From Agaricicola taiwanensis (GTDB lineage Bacteria > Pseudomonadota > Alphaproteobacteria > Rhizobiales > Methylopilaceae): a DNA stretch of 64,000 nucleotides. A program made the translations under genes and the position numbers. The notes beneath the pieces were generated by a model that was not told the DNA's origin, searched no databases, and was given only the letters and a program-made list of their open reading frames with translations. Positions 63,140-64,000 of this stretch are shown here, piece after piece. Numbering within the stretch: position 1 is the first letter of the stretch; every line of letters starts with the position of its first letter. The DNA lies in the NCBI RefSeq assembly GCF_014635245.1, contig NZ_BMCP01000001.1, positions 434,001 through 498,000 on the forward strand. The letters are read 5' to 3'.

Positions 63140-64000
63140 TCAGGGCTTCTTCGGCTCGAGGCCAGGGGCGTTGCCGTCTTTTTCCAGCCGGGCCTCTTCG
63201 GTCGGCTGGTGGGTAAAGCCCTCGATCGGACCGATCTCCAGCGCATCGCGCTCGATTTCCACGGAACTGGTGGCATAGGCCGTGACAAGCTCCGCCACGG
63301 AGCGCAGCGCATGCAGATGAATGCGCTCGTAGCCATGGCTGGAATCGACGCCGAAGGTGATCAGCGCGGTGCGCACGTCATGGCCGGCCTCGATGGCGGA
63401 GGCGCTGTCGGAGCGATAGTAGCGGAAGACGTCGCGTTGGAAGCGGATGTCGTGCTCGCGGCAGAGGCGCACCAGCTTGCGCGTGAGGTGATAATCGAAA
63501 GGCCCGGTCATATCCGCCATGGCGATGGTGACGCCAAACTCCTGGCTGGATTGGCCTGGGGCGGTGACACCGTTGTCGATGGTGACCATGGAGGCCACGT
63601 CACTCGACACCACGGACGAGGCGCCGATCCCCACCTCCTCGGCGATGGACAGCAGGATATGAGTATCGACGGGCAGCTCGGCCCCGCTTTCCCTCAGTGA
63701 CTTCACAGCGGCGAACAGGAGCGCGACACCGGCCTTGTCGTCGAGATGCCGTGACACGATGAACCCGTTGTCGAGAAACTCCGGCTGCGGATCGATGGCC
63801 ACGGTATCGCCGGGGGCGACGCCAAGCTTCATCAGGTCGGCGACGGAGCGCGACATGGCGTCGATGCGCAGCTCGATGTGGTCCCAACCCACCGGCTGCG
63901 TATCCACTTCATCGCCAAAGGCATGGCCGGAGGATTTCAGCGGCAGGATGGTTCCCCGATAGGTGCCGGCATCGGTGAAAATGGTGCAGCGCGCGCCTTC
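63140..64000 (-). CDS. NAGGN-system M42-family peptidase (N terminus missing)
   Basis: The C-terminal 286 residues of an M42 aminopeptidase, cut by the right edge. The frame continues to the last base: EGARCTIFTDAGTYRGTILPL at the edge, then HAFGDEVDTQPVGWDHIELRID. Metal ligands and catalytic residues: Asp in SRHLDDKAGVALLF, Glu-Glu in LLSIAEEVGIGAS, Asp in VTIDNGVTAPGQ. It resembles the osmoprotectant NAGGN (N-acetylglutaminylglutamine amide) system peptidase. The NAGGN synthesis genes would be expected just beyond the window. The GTG at 63907 is internal, not a start. Confidence 0.9.
   Translation of the reverse strand, partial: EGARCTIFTDAGTYRGTILPLKSSGHAFGDEVDTQPVGWDHIELRIDAMSRSVADLMKLGVAPGDTVAIDPQPEFLDNGFIVSRHLDDKAGVALLFAAVKSLRESGAELPVDTHILLSIAEEVGIGASSVVSSDVASMVTIDNGVTAPGQSSQEFGVTIAMADMTGPFDYHLTRKLVRLCREHDIRFQRDVFRYYRSDSASAIEAGHDVRTALITFGVDSSHGYERIHLHALRSVAELVTAYATSSVEIERDALEIGPIEGFTHQPTEEARLEKDGNAPGLEPKKP

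Noticed and set aside
63140-63907. Taking the GTG at 63907 as the start of the M42 peptidase
   Set aside because: The same frame is open to the last base of the window and encodes family-typical sequence upstream, so the gene is truncated by the edge.

Overview
The window is chromosomal DNA from a GC-rich alphaproteobacterium, most likely order Hyphomicrobiales (Rhizobiales). The evidence is a gcrA cell-cycle regulator gene, a class I lysyl-tRNA synthetase, an ffh-rpsP-rimM-trmD-rplS-leuC gene order, FixL/FixJ/FixK-type regulators, a urea ABC transporter joined to urease genes, and an NAGGN-type M42 peptidase at the right edge. I cannot name the genus. The window is dense and ordinary in base composition. 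I see no prophage, insertion sequence, CRISPR array, rRNA or tRNA.

Layout. (1) 0-7 kb: translation and secretion genes (ffh truncated at the left edge, rpsP, rimM, trmD, rplS), then leuC and leuD separated by small hypothetical genes and a zincin-type peptidase. (2) 7-10.7 kb: a serine beta-lactamase-fold hydrolase, an Na+/H+ antiporter-like carrier and a class II glutamine amidotransferase. (3) 10.7-22.7 kb: a nitrogen-scavenging operon read from one sigma-54 promoter. It holds urtABCDE (urea uptake), ureD, a fused ureAB gene, a GFA-fold zinc protein, ureC, ureE, ureF, ureG and a HupE/UreJ nickel permease. Two strong hairpins lie between urtA and urtB, and two related palindrome-ended repeats sit in its gaps. 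(4) 22.8-25.8 kb: pgi, a methyltransferase and a CDF metal transporter.

(5) 25.8-34.1 kb: the phosphate regulon. phoR, pstS, pstC, pstA, pstB and phoU run leftward with a three-repeat Pho box before pstS, and phoB is divergent. (6) 34.1-38.2 kb: gcrA, then argD-argF-hslO behind a promoter that is followed at once by a hairpin terminator. (7) 38.2-42.3 kb: a SCO/solute-binding-protein operon, a small RNA candidate of the alpha-r8/MmgR type, an FMN reductase divergent from an HxlR regulator, and two hypotheticals. (8) 42.9-48 kb: class I lysK, an S24-type regulator, a DUF952 gene, pyrD and a HI0933-family flavoprotein.

(9) 48-52.3 kb: a regulator cluster with FixJ-like and FixL-like genes (the latter lacking the haem histidine region), a FixK-like Crp/Fnr gene and a LuxR-type gene. 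(10) 52.7-60 kb: pbpC next to a 1,728-residue alpha-2-macroglobulin gene with an intact CSEQ thioester motif. (11) 60-64 kb: a glutaryl-CoA-dehydrogenase-like gene, a ThDP enzyme, and the C-terminal part of the NAGGN-system M42 peptidase, cut by the right edge.

No wholly new system was found. The items most worth a second look are the candidate MmgR-like sRNA, the argD leader, the urt-ure operon architecture (fused UreAB, embedded GFA gene, palindromic repeats) and the haem-less FixL.
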